A stretch of 64,000 bases of DNA from the NCBI GenBank assembly GCA_033807695.1, contig CM066308.1:2232001-2296000 (forward strand). The letters are read 5' to 3'. Under the pieces are notes generated by a model that was given only the letters and a program-made list of their open reading frames with translations, was not told the origin of the DNA and did no database searches. This stretch comes from Daedaleopsis sinensis. Taxonomy: Eukaryota > Basidiomycota > Agaricomycetes > Polyporales > Polyporaceae. The position numbers and the translations under genes are program-made. How positions within the stretch are numbered: position 1 is the stretch's first letter; each line of letters opens with the position of its first letter. Of this stretch, positions 45,876 to 56,549 are shown piece after piece.

Positions 45876-47292
45876 CGTAAACGGAAAATGAGGAAGCTCG
45901 GTCAGATAGAGCCAGGATAGCAAGATGTGAAAGGGAGACGGAAGCCAGCTGGTGGGCCCGAGTCGCTCGGGCGGGGGGGTTTTGTACGAGATCACCGAGT
46001 CAGGGCTCCCAGTCTTGTCGGCGATGGGCGCATAACGTGGAAGAGCAGGGGTGCGAAGGTGCATCCGAATTTGGGCCTTCCAAGGGCAAGAAGCCGTCTA
46101 CGCGCCGGGTGGCTGCTATAGGTAGAGTAGGAGCGTCCTTCTCTAGATGTCATGATGAAGGTCATGAGGGCGACGCACAGGCGCATAGGGAGGAGTCAAG
46201 GACGTTTATGGCCCGAATGGAGCGTGAGATGAGACCGTTTTCTTCGGGAGGGTGCTTCTCAGAGGTTCGCGATGCCGAGAAGCTGTCGTCGGCGAACTTG
46301 GAGTCGCATTTGAGCGTCATCATGGTAGTCAATTTGAGGTATGAGCGCAGGGAGAGCAGGAAAATAGCTGAGGCTGAATGTTTAGCCCGCTGTATAGCGC
46401 TGCGAGTTTAATTTTGGATCTGCAGGCTGGTCAGAGGTCGCATCCGGTGTGTAGTAAGTCGACCGCTAATAGGTTGCTCACCTGGAGAGTAAGACTGCGA
46501 CTCGGAGTTATGGCAGACATTGCGCAAAGCAATCTCTAATCCGAGGTCACTGAGCCACGCCTACGAAGGATAACCAGAGTTTGTCCTCCACTTATTCCCG
46601 ATGGTGCTATGTAGGTCGACATCTTCTCCGTGTTTGGAGCGTTTGCAAATGATGGGAAGAGGAGTCCGCGCGCGCGCAGCCGGCGTGGTGTTGCATCAGC
46701 AGCTGACCAACCTGAGTAGCAAAGGACGAAAGAATAGCACATTAATGGCGCAGATGCCGGCACCAGGGACACACATTCCTTGGCTGCGCGCCGTAGGGCA
46801 TTGAATAAGAAAGAGTAGGGAGTAACATTGAAGGACATCGAAGAGCTCGAGCAGAGCTGGGGGAGGAGTACTAGTCACGGTAGTACTAGGGCCCGCCTCC
46901 GAGCTCCTCCGAGTCGGCCTCTGAGATCTAATTGGCTCAACGACTGGCGCCTGTGGAACGTTATCGCAGCCGCCGGGGGTTTAAGAACGTTTAAGCTTTG
47001 GTTGACCGTTGCAATTTAGTAAGTTGATGATTTCTGCTAGCACGTCTCTCGTTGAACTCGAAAGGGCCCCGCGACTGTAGTTCTATCTATCATACGTCGA
47101 GCGAATTTGTGAGATAGGCAAATCGCTTAAGGGACGTTTCAATGAAATTATAGTAGTAGTAGACGAGCTGTCTGACCATCTGTAATCAACCATTGGGCTC
47201 GCATAATCATGTCATCAAATCCTAGTCCGCAATAGCACAACCGAGGCTAGACTGAGAGCACACTTGCTCCCGGTGCAGCTTGTATCCACCAT
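45876..47292. other. Intergenic 1.4 kb, no gene seen
   Basis: P450 upstream region plus the 3' flank of the next gene. A 124-codon ORF (46,037-46,411, +) lacks recognisable motifs and intron context; I do not call it. Confidence 0.4.
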
Positions 47293-47780
47293 TTAGTTGG
47301 CAATGGTGAACTTAGGAGAGATGTTGCCCGAATCTCCGATCACTGGGGTAGAGGATTAGTTCCAGAGTTGCATCGTTATGTCAGAGGCTTTACTCACGCG
47401 CAATGATGTAGTTGTCGCGAGAAACAACCGCTGGGACAGTGACATTGACAGCTCCGGCAGCGATGGGGAAGCCCTGAGCGAGGGGGTGGTCTATATTGGA
47501 TGTCAGTGAGCCGTATGTGATATGCATTATGAGAACAAGTATACGCACCGACGTCCAGGTGTTCATCGAGGCTGCCGTCCTCAACGTATCCGAGGAAAAT
47601 GATGCCGTTTTGGCCCACGCTAACGGCAGGGACCTCCCATGTGACGGTCTGCATGCTGCCAACGGTCCAGAGGTCACCGGCCTTGGGGGAGGTGATCGGA
47701 GGACGGGTGACATCGAGCGCAGCGGCGGACACGGTGGTCGCAACGGCGGCGAGGGCGAAGAGGAACTTGGAAGCGAACAT
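47293..47780 (-). CDS. Kre9/KNH-like small secreted protein
   Basis: Exons 47,780-47,549, 47,490-47,398 and 47,342-47,293; 124 aa. It has an N-terminal signal peptide (MFASKFLFALAAVATTVSAA). The body shows the Kre9/KNH N-terminal Ig-like pattern: ITSPKAGDLWTVGSMQTVTW, then GIIFLGY, NVTVP and IGDSGNISPKFTI. Such proteins are secreted or wall-bound; Kre9/Knh1 act in beta-1,6-glucan assembly, but the short single-domain basidiomycete forms have no proven role. Intron positions and phases match the paralogue at 54,814, and both middle exons are 93 nt. A TATA-like CATATAAAG lies about 80 bp upstream (47,856-47,864). Confidence 0.85.
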
Positions 47781-48713
47781 GGTAAACCTAAAGAACTGTA
47801 GGAGGGCTGGAGAGCAGATGAAGAGTGTGCTGAGGATGGGAGACCGTTGCCTACGCCTTTATATGCTATGGCAGCTGGTTAAGCGGTTAAAGGCGCTCCG
47901 AGTCTTGACCTCAGACCGACTCATGGGTTCTGACTATCTGGATGTGAAGAGTACGAAGGCTCAAGGCCGAAACCCAGCCTCGTGAGAGTTGGAATGAGCC
48001 CACTGAAATGCGCTTATAAGCTCGTGAAAGTGTTTGGGTCTCGACGCCAACGATAGACGGTGGTAATCTTACCTTGAACGCCGTACATGCCCGTACTGGG
48101 CGTTCTGGAGGCTCGTAGCCAATGTGAGGGTGACGGCATTTGTACTTCATTGATTCCTGGGCTACAGTTAATTTTTAGAATAAAGCTCGAGGGCAAGACT
48201 TACGGTGTCGCGTTGGTCCTCATACCGTATGGGGATAAAGCCAGTGCACAGGGTCTTTTGTGGTCACCAACTATAAAACATGAATTCTCATAGGGGCAAG
48301 AATGTGAGTGCCAGCGTTACTTTTCAGCCGTCATAGCGGCCGAGTCAGGGTGAAGTTACAATGTGTTAGAGTGTTTCATCATGAAAATAGAAAGAGACGG
48401 ATAACACAGTGGTCCCAAGCCTGAGGTGTTGAGGGATTGACTAGTGTACACGAGGATGAGCACTAGTACTCGGACGGGAGTCAAGGGACGGGCGCCTGCG
48501 GACGCGTCGCGACACGCCCCACGTGCTTTGACGCGTCAACAAGACGCGTCAATAGGACCAAATAACTAATTAGGCGCACTGCGCGCCTGAGTCGCTTGGC
48601 CACTGTCCCTTCACCCCTCTCGTCTTCACTCATCATCGCTCTCGTTGCCGTCGACAGCGCCCGGCACGCGTTGTTCGGTCTCTCCTCCACGAAAAAGTCG
48701 ACGGCGACCCGCG
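47781..48713. other. Divergent intergenic region between KNH-like and RIF1 genes
   Basis: Holds the promoter of the KNH-like gene on the left and that of RIF1 on the right. No further gene seen. Confidence 0.5.
48502..48549. promoter_or_regulatory. Cluster of three MluI cell-cycle boxes
   Basis: ACGCGT occurs at 48,502-48,507, 48,531-48,536 and 48,544-48,549, about 165-212 bp before the RIF1 start codon. In yeasts this is the core of the MBF site driving G1/S transcription. Function here is inferred. Confidence 0.6.
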
Positions 48714-51700
48714 ATGAGCCTTCCCACACCTCCCAGCACGTCCCACAGGGACGAGAAGGAGAATCGCGCTCCTCGCTTTTCACGAGTCTCCTGGTCTGAC
48801 ACGGCTCAGTATCACGCGATCACAACGAGCCCGCCTCACACGTTGTCAACGAAGCCAAGTGCATCGAAGGCTGGCCCATATCGCTCAATTCTGAAGAGAA
48901 CCCCCCATCCTACCCTACCTCTTGTCGATGAGGATGCCAAAGAGTCGACCCCCGAGCCTGAGGATCCCCTCGCGGATCTTCATTACCTCGACCATCCTGT
49001 TGCACGCATCATTGCTTCTGACGCGCCATTGCAACCACTCATCCAAGCTTACTCGGATTTGACTGCTCGTCTACGAAACAGCGTCTCGGGTAACACCGAC
49101 GCCGACGCGTCCTGGCCGCTCTTCCAGCCTTTCAGGAAACACCGGGAAGCTTTTGTTCAGGCAGTCGTACGTGATATCTGCCAGGTCTTCGTCGACCCTC
49201 TTGAGGGCTCCGCGTCTGTCACCGACTCGCCCACGTCACCACGCGAACCACGATCGATGTCGTCGCTCCCTTCACCCCGAGAGAGCCCCAAGAAAAGAAA
49301 GCGGGGGATGTCCGAAGATCAGGTCAAGCGTGCACGCGATCTATGCGGCGTCTGCCATGCAGTCCTCAGGTTGCTCAGCGTCGTTTTCACCATACCGGCG
49401 TTATACAACCTTTTTGAAGGTGAGTACTCAAGTTTCTAAGACGCGAATGCATAGCTGACACATACTGCAGAGAAAGAACTTGGTTATATGTTGACGCAAG
49501 TTCTCGCTGTTCCAATGGCTAAGGAGCTCCCGACACCAAATGCGAGGAAAACATGCGCGTTGGCAATTTGGCTTGTCCAGACTCAGCGTTTGCCCGTCGA
49601 AGTCCTTGAACCCGCGAGGGACAGGATCGCATATGCACTTCGCCGTGGCATCGAGGGAGAGCTTGGCAAAGAGGGTAAGAAAGGATCCCAAACGGACGGT
49701 TTGAAGGTACGTACTGTGACTGCTGAGGCATGAGTATATGCGCTCACATCCTAAACAGGCCATCCACGATCTGGCACTGTATCAGCCTGGCACCTTCGTA
49801 CCCGCATTCGCACCGCTGCTAGGGCCCATACTCAATGCTCTTCTGGCCCCAACACTTGTTATTCGCAACCAAGCATGTCACGCCCTCGGTGGTCTGGCGC
49901 TTGCTGCCGCTTCACTGCCTCCCAGTGAGGCCCACACTCGTATGGCGATGATCATGGCATCCCGTTTGACGAAGTCAGTGGACCCAAGTCCAACGACCCC
50001 ATCGAAGAGGCGACTGGACGCGAGCCCCTCCAAGGATACCATCCTCGTTCGCACTCTCCGGACGACACTTCAGGCGACCGACCCGAAGCATGCTGCACAA
50101 GGTCCTGTGTGGGCGTTCAGCGTGATCGCTCATATTGTGGTCCTTCTAGGGCCAACGGTGTTCTTGCACTCCGAAGTCACACGTACGATGGTCGCGTTGT
50201 TCTCCCTCGGTATGCGCCATACGAAGAGCTCTGTAAGAGCCTTGGGATGTCTAGCTTGGCGCTCGATGACCTGGGCTTTCTTCCGCCCTCCGCACGTCAA
50301 GCTCACCCTCGACGCCGAAACCGATGGAGAGGAAGAGTCCGCCACCGAAGACGATCTCGTTACCGAGCGCCAGCAGCACGACGAGACCCTCCGAGGGAAC
50401 TTCAAACTGCTCCCTTCTCTTGTTGACATGGGGGCAGGTGTCTCAACAGTGGGGGCGCTTCTTGGGCAGGAGGTTATGGACGACTTCCAGGTACGAGGGG
50501 CGATGCGCGTGATGCGCAACATGAGCCGCAAGGGCGGGCAGACCTGCAAGGAGGCGATGGATCTTACGCGTCACCTGCTTAGTGCCGCCACTGTCGCGCA
50601 CGAAACGGAAGAGAATGTGTGGGACCATCGTAGACTGCTCGCGCCGGACTTCTTCTCGGCAAATCCAGGTTTGCTCACCGCCGACTGGAAGTCACTGTCT
50701 TCAGTGGTGAAGCCTCTGCTCGAACAGTGCCCGCAAGTGTCGGATGTCCGGACGTTATCCCCGGAGGAGATTTCAGCCGATGGCATGTGGGACCAGTTCC
50801 TCACGGTGTGGAAAGATGGCCTGTCGGTCCTACGATTGTCGTGGGGTAGCGAGGAGGTTCCGGTGCGTTGGATCTTGCTCTGTATGTGGGGAATTATAGC
50901 TGATGGTGCGCAGAGCGAGGTTCGGGAGATCTGGTTTAATCTCCTCAAGTGCAACGCTGCGCCCCTTCTCGGTGAGCATGGTTCCCCTCTATACGTGAAT
51001 GTGTCTGACCGAAGAGTGTGTAGATAACGAGGACCAGGATGGCTTGGCGGAGTTGGCTGCCAATGCTCGGGACGTCCTCATCAACATCCTGGACGACTCT
51101 GAACTGGACTTCACGTTGCGTAAGGAAGATCTCGCTGATGAGATCCCGACCTCGCCTGTCAAGCCGACGGGTTCCAACAAGACGAGGGGATCCGATGAAC
51201 CTTTGCCCGAGTCGCGCTGGAACTACGCTATGAAGCTCTTCCTCGTCCGTGACCTCTTCACCATCACCCGCGCTGTCTTCCCGTCAGACATATTCGCCGA
51301 GGTCGCAGAAACGGTTCTTCGATACCTCAACGTTCACGAAGAGGAGCTAGTCGGAGACGTGCAATGCTCGGATGAGGTTCGCGAGCAATGGGCGAATCTC
51401 TGCGCCGATGCCGTCTTCGCTTGTGACACGTCGATTGTGCATGCATTTTGGGACAACTCGCTACGAAAAGGCGAGCGGGAATCTGATTGGGATGCGGACG
51501 TCCGGGGCACGGTCTGGCAAGCTTTCCTCGAACGTTGGTACAATGGCGACCCAGAGGTGCAGACTCTGGAGACTGCGGTCGTCCTGCTATCTGCGCCATT
51601 CCTGGGTTCAAGCAGCTGGGACATGTCCAATGCGGACGTCGAGGCATGGGACGCCTTCCTACGCCGCGCGATCGACGCTGCGCTCGACCACGGCATCGAT

Positions 51701-53876
51701 GCGACCACCCTCGTGGACCAGATCGCAAGAGTCATCGCTGCGAACAGTAGCCCGGTCGCGACCTCCACCGTCCGGGTTGCGGACTTGCTTTTGTCGAATA
51801 TCGAAATCACTGACGCGCGCCAAGTTCCAAGGGAGATCCTCGACTTCACCAACGACACTCTTCAGACAGCCTACCCCCCAGCTCCGAGGCACAAGGTCAT
51901 GTGCATGTGGCTCATTCGCACGCTCACGCGGGTCATCGACGGTTGTCCCCAGGAGCTGTCCTTGTCGATGTTGGAATTGCTCGAAGAGGGCTTGCGTACC
52001 TGGTTTACGGATGAGTATGAGGTACTCACTGAAGAAGAGTACTCGCACGACGTACGTGTGTTTCAGCACTGCGTGTTTCGTCTGAACTCACGCCTTTCTA
52101 CAGATCCTTCCTCTGTACCAAACAGTGCTCCTCAGCTTGCAGGCATTGCCGACCAGCACAGTGATCCTCGAGACGCTTGGTCCGGTCTTGGCGTCGCCGT
52201 TCTATGGGCGGAGAGACAAGCATACCGGGACTGTGGATGCCTTCGAAGAGTTCTGGCAGGCTACGTACTCCAAACTTCCCGAGCCGCCGTCTGGGTTCTC
52301 GGACGCCATCGCTCAATGTCTCGACGCCGTTGCACAGGCTAAGTTCGAAGAGCAGGAGGACGAAGCGAAGGTCGAGAACATGACTGTGCTCCGCGATGAC
52401 GAGATCGACAGTCCTACGGCGGAGCGTCTTGATCGGGTCAAGGATAAGAACGTCGTTACGATTGTCCCAGCCGACGATCCCTGTGAAAGTGAGGATGAGG
52501 GCTCCGTCGTCGTCCCTTCACCTGGTACCCTCGCCCAAATGTCGTTACCGTTCAAGATCGCCACTATCCCGACTGTCACTCATCCCGAGACCTACCCCGT
52601 TTCGCCTTCGACGCCGAAGACGAGCCCTCGACGCAGAGAAGCGCAAGCGACTCGTTCTCACCGGTCGGCGGCCAAGGACCACGATCCCCTACTCGAGTCT
52701 TCATCACCCAAAGCCTCGTCAGCTATGGACTTTACACTCATGCAAGCGCCAACTACGCCCACGCGATCGCCGGCCAAGTCGTACTCCCGCAGGAACAAGG
52801 AGAATGCGTCCCCAATGCAGCCTGGTGCTACCGTCATGGAACGGCTGGCCATGCGCTCGCCCTTGCTTCTCGAGTCGATTCTTGGCAAACGTTCTCGGTT
52901 GGAAGATGCTGACGACCTCGCTGCCTTGAACGAGAACGCGTTCAAGAAGGGGCGCCTCGAGGCGTCTCCACTTGCTCCTTCGGCTCTCAGCAGCAACGTT
53001 CAAGTGCACATGGCCTTGCATGACGGTGCGGGTGGAGAGGAGGATTTGTTGACTGCCATGAAGACCACGAAGCCTGTTGACAACGCAGAGGACGCCACAG
53101 AAGCGCAACTGGTTGAAGACGACGCGTCTTCCAGATCGTTTGAAGCCGATGCGGTCAGTGCACCCGCGGAGACCACTCCCACGCCAGTAACTCGCAAACG
53201 CAAGGGTGTCTTCCTCGACGCCGTCGAAGTACCTTCTGTGGAAACTATTGTTCGTACGAGGCGTCGCGCCAGCATGCAGGCTGGTCCATCGACTACAGCG
53301 TCGAGTGAAGGGCCATCTACAGAGAAGCCTCAACCCGTTCTCCGGCGCACGCGTTCGTCCACCAGGTCCCTTGGCAAGGAGGTCGACTTCCAGAAGTTGA
53401 GCACTCCAAAGAGGCGCAGGGTGGGCCGCGCGACCCAGTTGCGCGAGGAAGCTGCCTTAATGTCGTCTCCGCTCCGGTCCATCCGTGATGCCCCACAGTT
53501 TGGTAGTGGTACGTCTCTTCTTCTGGTTTAGTCACCGTGTTCCACGCTCATCGCGGGTTGCTCAACAGATGACTCCATCATGCTTGCCTCGCCGTCCGCC
53601 GTCGTCGATGACCTCCCGCCGTCCGACGATGATCCGCTCATTGGGCAGGTGACTCCCCACCGTCTCGTCTCCCCCGCCCTGCGCCGCGTGCAAGCCATGA
53701 TGTTCGACTCGGACCCTCCGAGCGACGACTCGAATATGTCGGACAGCCCCACGAGCGCACGTGTTTCGCGCAAGTTCGGGAGGCTGGTCAGCGAGCGACT
53801 CCCGAGACTGAGGTCTTTGGCTACGCGTTCGCGCTCGTTGAGCCTTTCTTCATCCTCTCTGGGGAGCGATTCGTAA
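48714..53876 (+). CDS. RIF1: RIF1 homologue (telomere and replication-timing factor)
   Basis: Six exons (48,714-49,419; 49,471-49,706; 49,759-50,971; 51,024-52,051; 52,104-53,508; 53,569-53,876), all GT-AG and in phase, give 1631 aa. Residues of roughly 220-900 form the alpha-helical, HEAT-like Rif1 N-terminal domain (RNQACHALGGLALAAA, VRALGCLAWRSM). The first 65 residues carry a PP1-docking pair, RVSW (24-27) and SILK (58-61), as in yeast Rif1. A KEN box sits at 15-17 and a second KEN in RRNKENASP further on. The long C-terminal half is Ser/Thr/Pro-rich. By analogy it recruits PP1 to late origins and telomeres in the nucleus. Start chosen at MSLPTPP, the first ATG that leaves the docking motifs in the usual N-terminal place. 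Confidence 0.85.
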
Positions 53877-54813
53877 TCCCATCTCCGCAGCGCTCCATGC
53901 GCGATCGCATTCGCACCCTTGATCCAGCCAACGTAAGTGGTCGAATGTTCGAGCTCTGTTCCCCTTCCCCTTTGTCTATACGATCGTACGACCCCACCTA
54001 TACGCATATGTTTCGCTATGATCCATCTCCCATTCATCGTCGATAGCTTTGTACCAGCACATGCACCCAATCCGTTACTTACATACTGTAGAATAGGCAA
54101 CTATCATTCGCTCACAAGTACCTCTCGTCATGCTAGTAGTAGTATAGGAATACATACGTCTGAATCCACGTCGTCATGTTTCAATGATCAACTTCGGGCC
54201 TTTTACTTCCTCGACTCTCCCTTGGTCTCTGATACGCCGAGAGCTTGAGTTCACGAAGGGGGGAGCGTTGTGGGGTCATCGTGATTCGTCGCCCCATTAT
54301 TAACCTGGCACTGCCACCGCCAGCATCGAATCAGAACCTCGACTGAGACTCAACTCATCTTGCTACTCGTTTGGACAGCGCATTGTGGCAAGGACGGAAG
54401 CATACTGCTATAGACTTGGTACAGGTGTAGTCCACCCATGAACTGTTACTTGTCCGTTGCTAATCATCGTTGTCTGAGATAGGTCCTGGTCTAATGCATG
54501 GGCGCGTACTCATACTGCGACCGAGCGAGTCGGCAGGCTTAGCTAGGCTAAACGGCAACGTCGCGTATTGCAGACATTAATGTTATGCGATGCCGCATAC
54601 CCTATGATACCGATTTCCCGAAGGTGTGCTGGATACGGAAGAAGGGCAATCAGGGCTCCGCGGCGCGAGTATATAAGTTGCTCTCGGCTGGCAATCGAGG
54701 GTCTCCAGCACCTTTTGCTTTCCGTCCCCTTCACGTCCCCAGCCTCCTCCTCGCGTCTCGCCAGTCGTTCACTGCCCCGACCCCGACACTCATTTCTTAC
54801 GATACCTGTCGCC
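53877..54813. other. Intergenic, promoter of second KNH-like gene
   Basis: 3' flank of RIF1 and upstream region of the gene at 54,814; no other gene seen. Confidence 0.5.
54670..54677 (+). promoter_or_regulatory. TATA box of KNH-like gene
   Basis: TATATAAG, 137 bp before the last base preceding the start codon, followed by a pyrimidine-rich leader. Confidence 0.6.
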
Positions 54814-55383
54814 ATGTTCGCCTCCACCAAGCTCGTCGCCGCCTTCTCCGTCCTCGCCGCCGCCGCGTCTGCCGTGTGCGCAGCCCCCGCGTCCGTCTTC
54901 GACCCCTCCGGGTACAACACGGACATTGTCTTCAAGCCAGCCATCACCGCGCCCGTCGCGGGTGCTTCGTGGCCCATCGGGTCCACCCAGACCATCACTT
55001 GGGAGACCAAGGACATCCCCGAGGAGCTCCGTAACCAGACGGGCCTCCTCCTCCTCGGCTACATCCAGGATGGCAGCGACAGCGAGCATCTCGACCTGGG
55101 TACGTTCCTCGTCGCCGTTATCGCTCACAGAATTGCGCTGAACACGTATCGTGCAGCACGCCCCCTGGCAGTGAGCTTCCCCATCACCGCCGGCACCGTC
55201 AACGTCACGGTGCCCACCGTATGGCCCCGCGACGACTACGTCGTTGTTTGTGAGTCATCCCGCCCCCCACTCTCACAACGTCGCAGCATACAGACTGACA
55301 CTTCCATTGCAGTGTTCGGCGACTCTGGCAACGCATCCCCTAAGTTCTCCATCACCCCCGCTGAGGGTTCAGGCTTGTTCTAA
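54814..55383 (+). CDS. Kre9/KNH-like small secreted protein, paralogue
   Basis: Exons 54,814-55,099, 55,157-55,249 and 55,313-55,383; 149 aa. The signal peptide ends near SAVCAAPA. It has the same domain pattern as the gene at 47,293: ITAPVAGASWPIGSTQTITW, LLLLGYIQDGSDSEHLDL, NVTVPTVW and FGDSGNASPKFSIT. The identical intron phases show descent from one gene by duplication. The high proportion of C-ending codons and the clear TATA box suggest strong expression (inference). Likely secreted or in the cell wall. Confidence 0.88.
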   Translation: MFASTKLVAAFSVLAAAASAVCAAPASVFDPSGYNTDIVFKPAITAPVAGASWPIGSTQTITWETKDIPEELRNQTGLLLLGYIQDGSDSEHLDLGTFLVAVIAHRIALNTYRAARPLAVSFPITAGTVNVTVPTVWPRDDYVVVCESSRPPLSQRRSIQTDTSIAVFGDSGNASPKFSITPAEGSGLF

Positions 55384-55664
55384 TGAGACGAGCCTATCGT
55401 GTAGTTGCACGGACTTTACTAGTAGGATTACATCTTGCGCGGACCATCATAATACATTCGTTTCAAACTTGCGAGCTCCTACACTGGCACCTCGACACAT
55501 CGCGAGAGTAGCATGTTATGCAAAATTCCGTTCCCCGCGTCAATGCGTCTTTCAACTGTTTAAACTAAGTCCCTCAGCTGTCTATAATGATACTCCTTCA
55601 ACTGTCTATCTGGCCGTAGCGGCCGGTCGTGCGCATACAATCCAACTAGCTAGTCCAGGCAAGT

Positions 55665-55670
55665 AAAAAA
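55665..55670 (-). terminator. Pol III terminator
   Basis: A run of six T on the - strand, four bases after the end of the tRNA. Confidence 0.75.
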
Positions 55671-55674
55671 GGCG

Positions 55675-55767
55675 TGACAACAGAGGGATTCGAACCCTCG
55701 CCCTTTCGGACTGGATGCTTACGTAATAACCTGATTCCAGCGCCTTAGACCACTCGGCCATATTGCC
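55675..55767 (-). tRNA. tRNA-Leu(CAG) with 13-nt intron
   Basis: Acceptor stem GGCAATA pairs with TGTTGTC with G-U wobbles. D-arm is GGCCGAGTGGTCTAAGGC. Anticodon stem CTGGA/TCCAG encloses the loop AT-CAG-G plus final A, split after position 37 by TTATTACGTAAGC. A long variable arm precedes the T-arm GAGGG-TTCGAAT-CCCTC. The variable arm and the anticodon CAG identify leucine, reading CUG. CCA is not encoded. Confidence 0.93.
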
Positions 55768-55895
55768 GTTGCGAAAATGTATTCGCATATATAGAGGTTC
55801 TCAGTGGGCTGTTTCTATATCTTCCTATTCTTAGCTCTATTGATGACCTCACGCGTCCAGCTTCCGGCAAAAGCCCCTCCCCGCGACCCATGGTG

Positions 55896-55903
55896 TATAT
55901 AAA
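55896..55903 (+). promoter_or_regulatory. TATA box of Cys-rich protein gene
   Basis: TATATAAA, about 100 bp before the start codon at 56,000. Confidence 0.6.
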
Positions 55904-55999
55904 TACCAGAGGGAGGCCGCACGACCAGAACTTCCCCTGCTCTCAACGCGCCCTCGACCTCCTCCGTTTGCCTCACCCCCATATTACTTGTCGATCACG

Positions 56000-56549
56000 A
56001 TGGAAGCACCCAAGCCCGCGATGACCACCTCGTCCCAGCCTCAAGCCATTCAAATGAGTACGTTCCCCTTATCATGTCCCTCGCCGCCAGTTGCTCAACC
56101 CAGGGGCAGATGCGATGAACCCCCCTGCTCGGCAAGGCAACCATACCCAAGAGTGCCAGCGCAAGCGTGGACCGGCCGAACGTCTCCGTGGAGGTGGTGC
56201 TGGAAAGGTGCGCATGGTCCGAAGCTCGCTGCGGCCTCGCGTCGCTCACCGTTAGTTCACAGGACTGCTTCCTAGGGTTGATCGAGTGCTTCCTGTGCTT
56301 TGGTACGTCTTCGCGCAACCCTCATAGTAGCTTCTAACTGACTTGACATTCCCCGCCCTACAGAGTGTTGCAAAGTGAGTGTCGTCGAAGGTAGTCCACC
56401 GCTCGCTGTTCTCAACGACTTGCGGCTCTGCAGGACTGCTGCGAGTGCTGCGCGGACATCATTTGTACGTCCGGCCTTTCGCCCCCCTCTAGTCCCGTTT
56501 CCCCTAACCTCGTACCACTTCAGGTTGCCCGTGCGAGATGTGCTGCTGA
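56000..56549 (+). CDS. Small Cys-rich protein with six exons
   Basis: Exons 56,000-56,057, 56,104-56,207, 56,263-56,302, 56,364-56,374, 56,434-56,464 and 56,524-56,549; 89 aa. The fourth exon is only 11 nt. The N-terminal half is polar (MNPPARQGNHTQECQRKRG, then RLRGGGAGK). The C-terminal 35 residues hold 15 cysteines in CC and CxxC steps (CFLCFECCKDCCECC, ending CCPCEMCC). I believe this matches a family of small fungal Cys-rich proteins with the PAERLRGGGAGKDC block; no role is established as far as I know. Metal binding or palmitoylated membrane attachment are possibilities. Confidence 0.8.

Noticed and set aside
46037..46411. 124-codon ORF between the P450 and KNH-like genes
   Set aside because: No motif, no intron signals and no support beyond being open.
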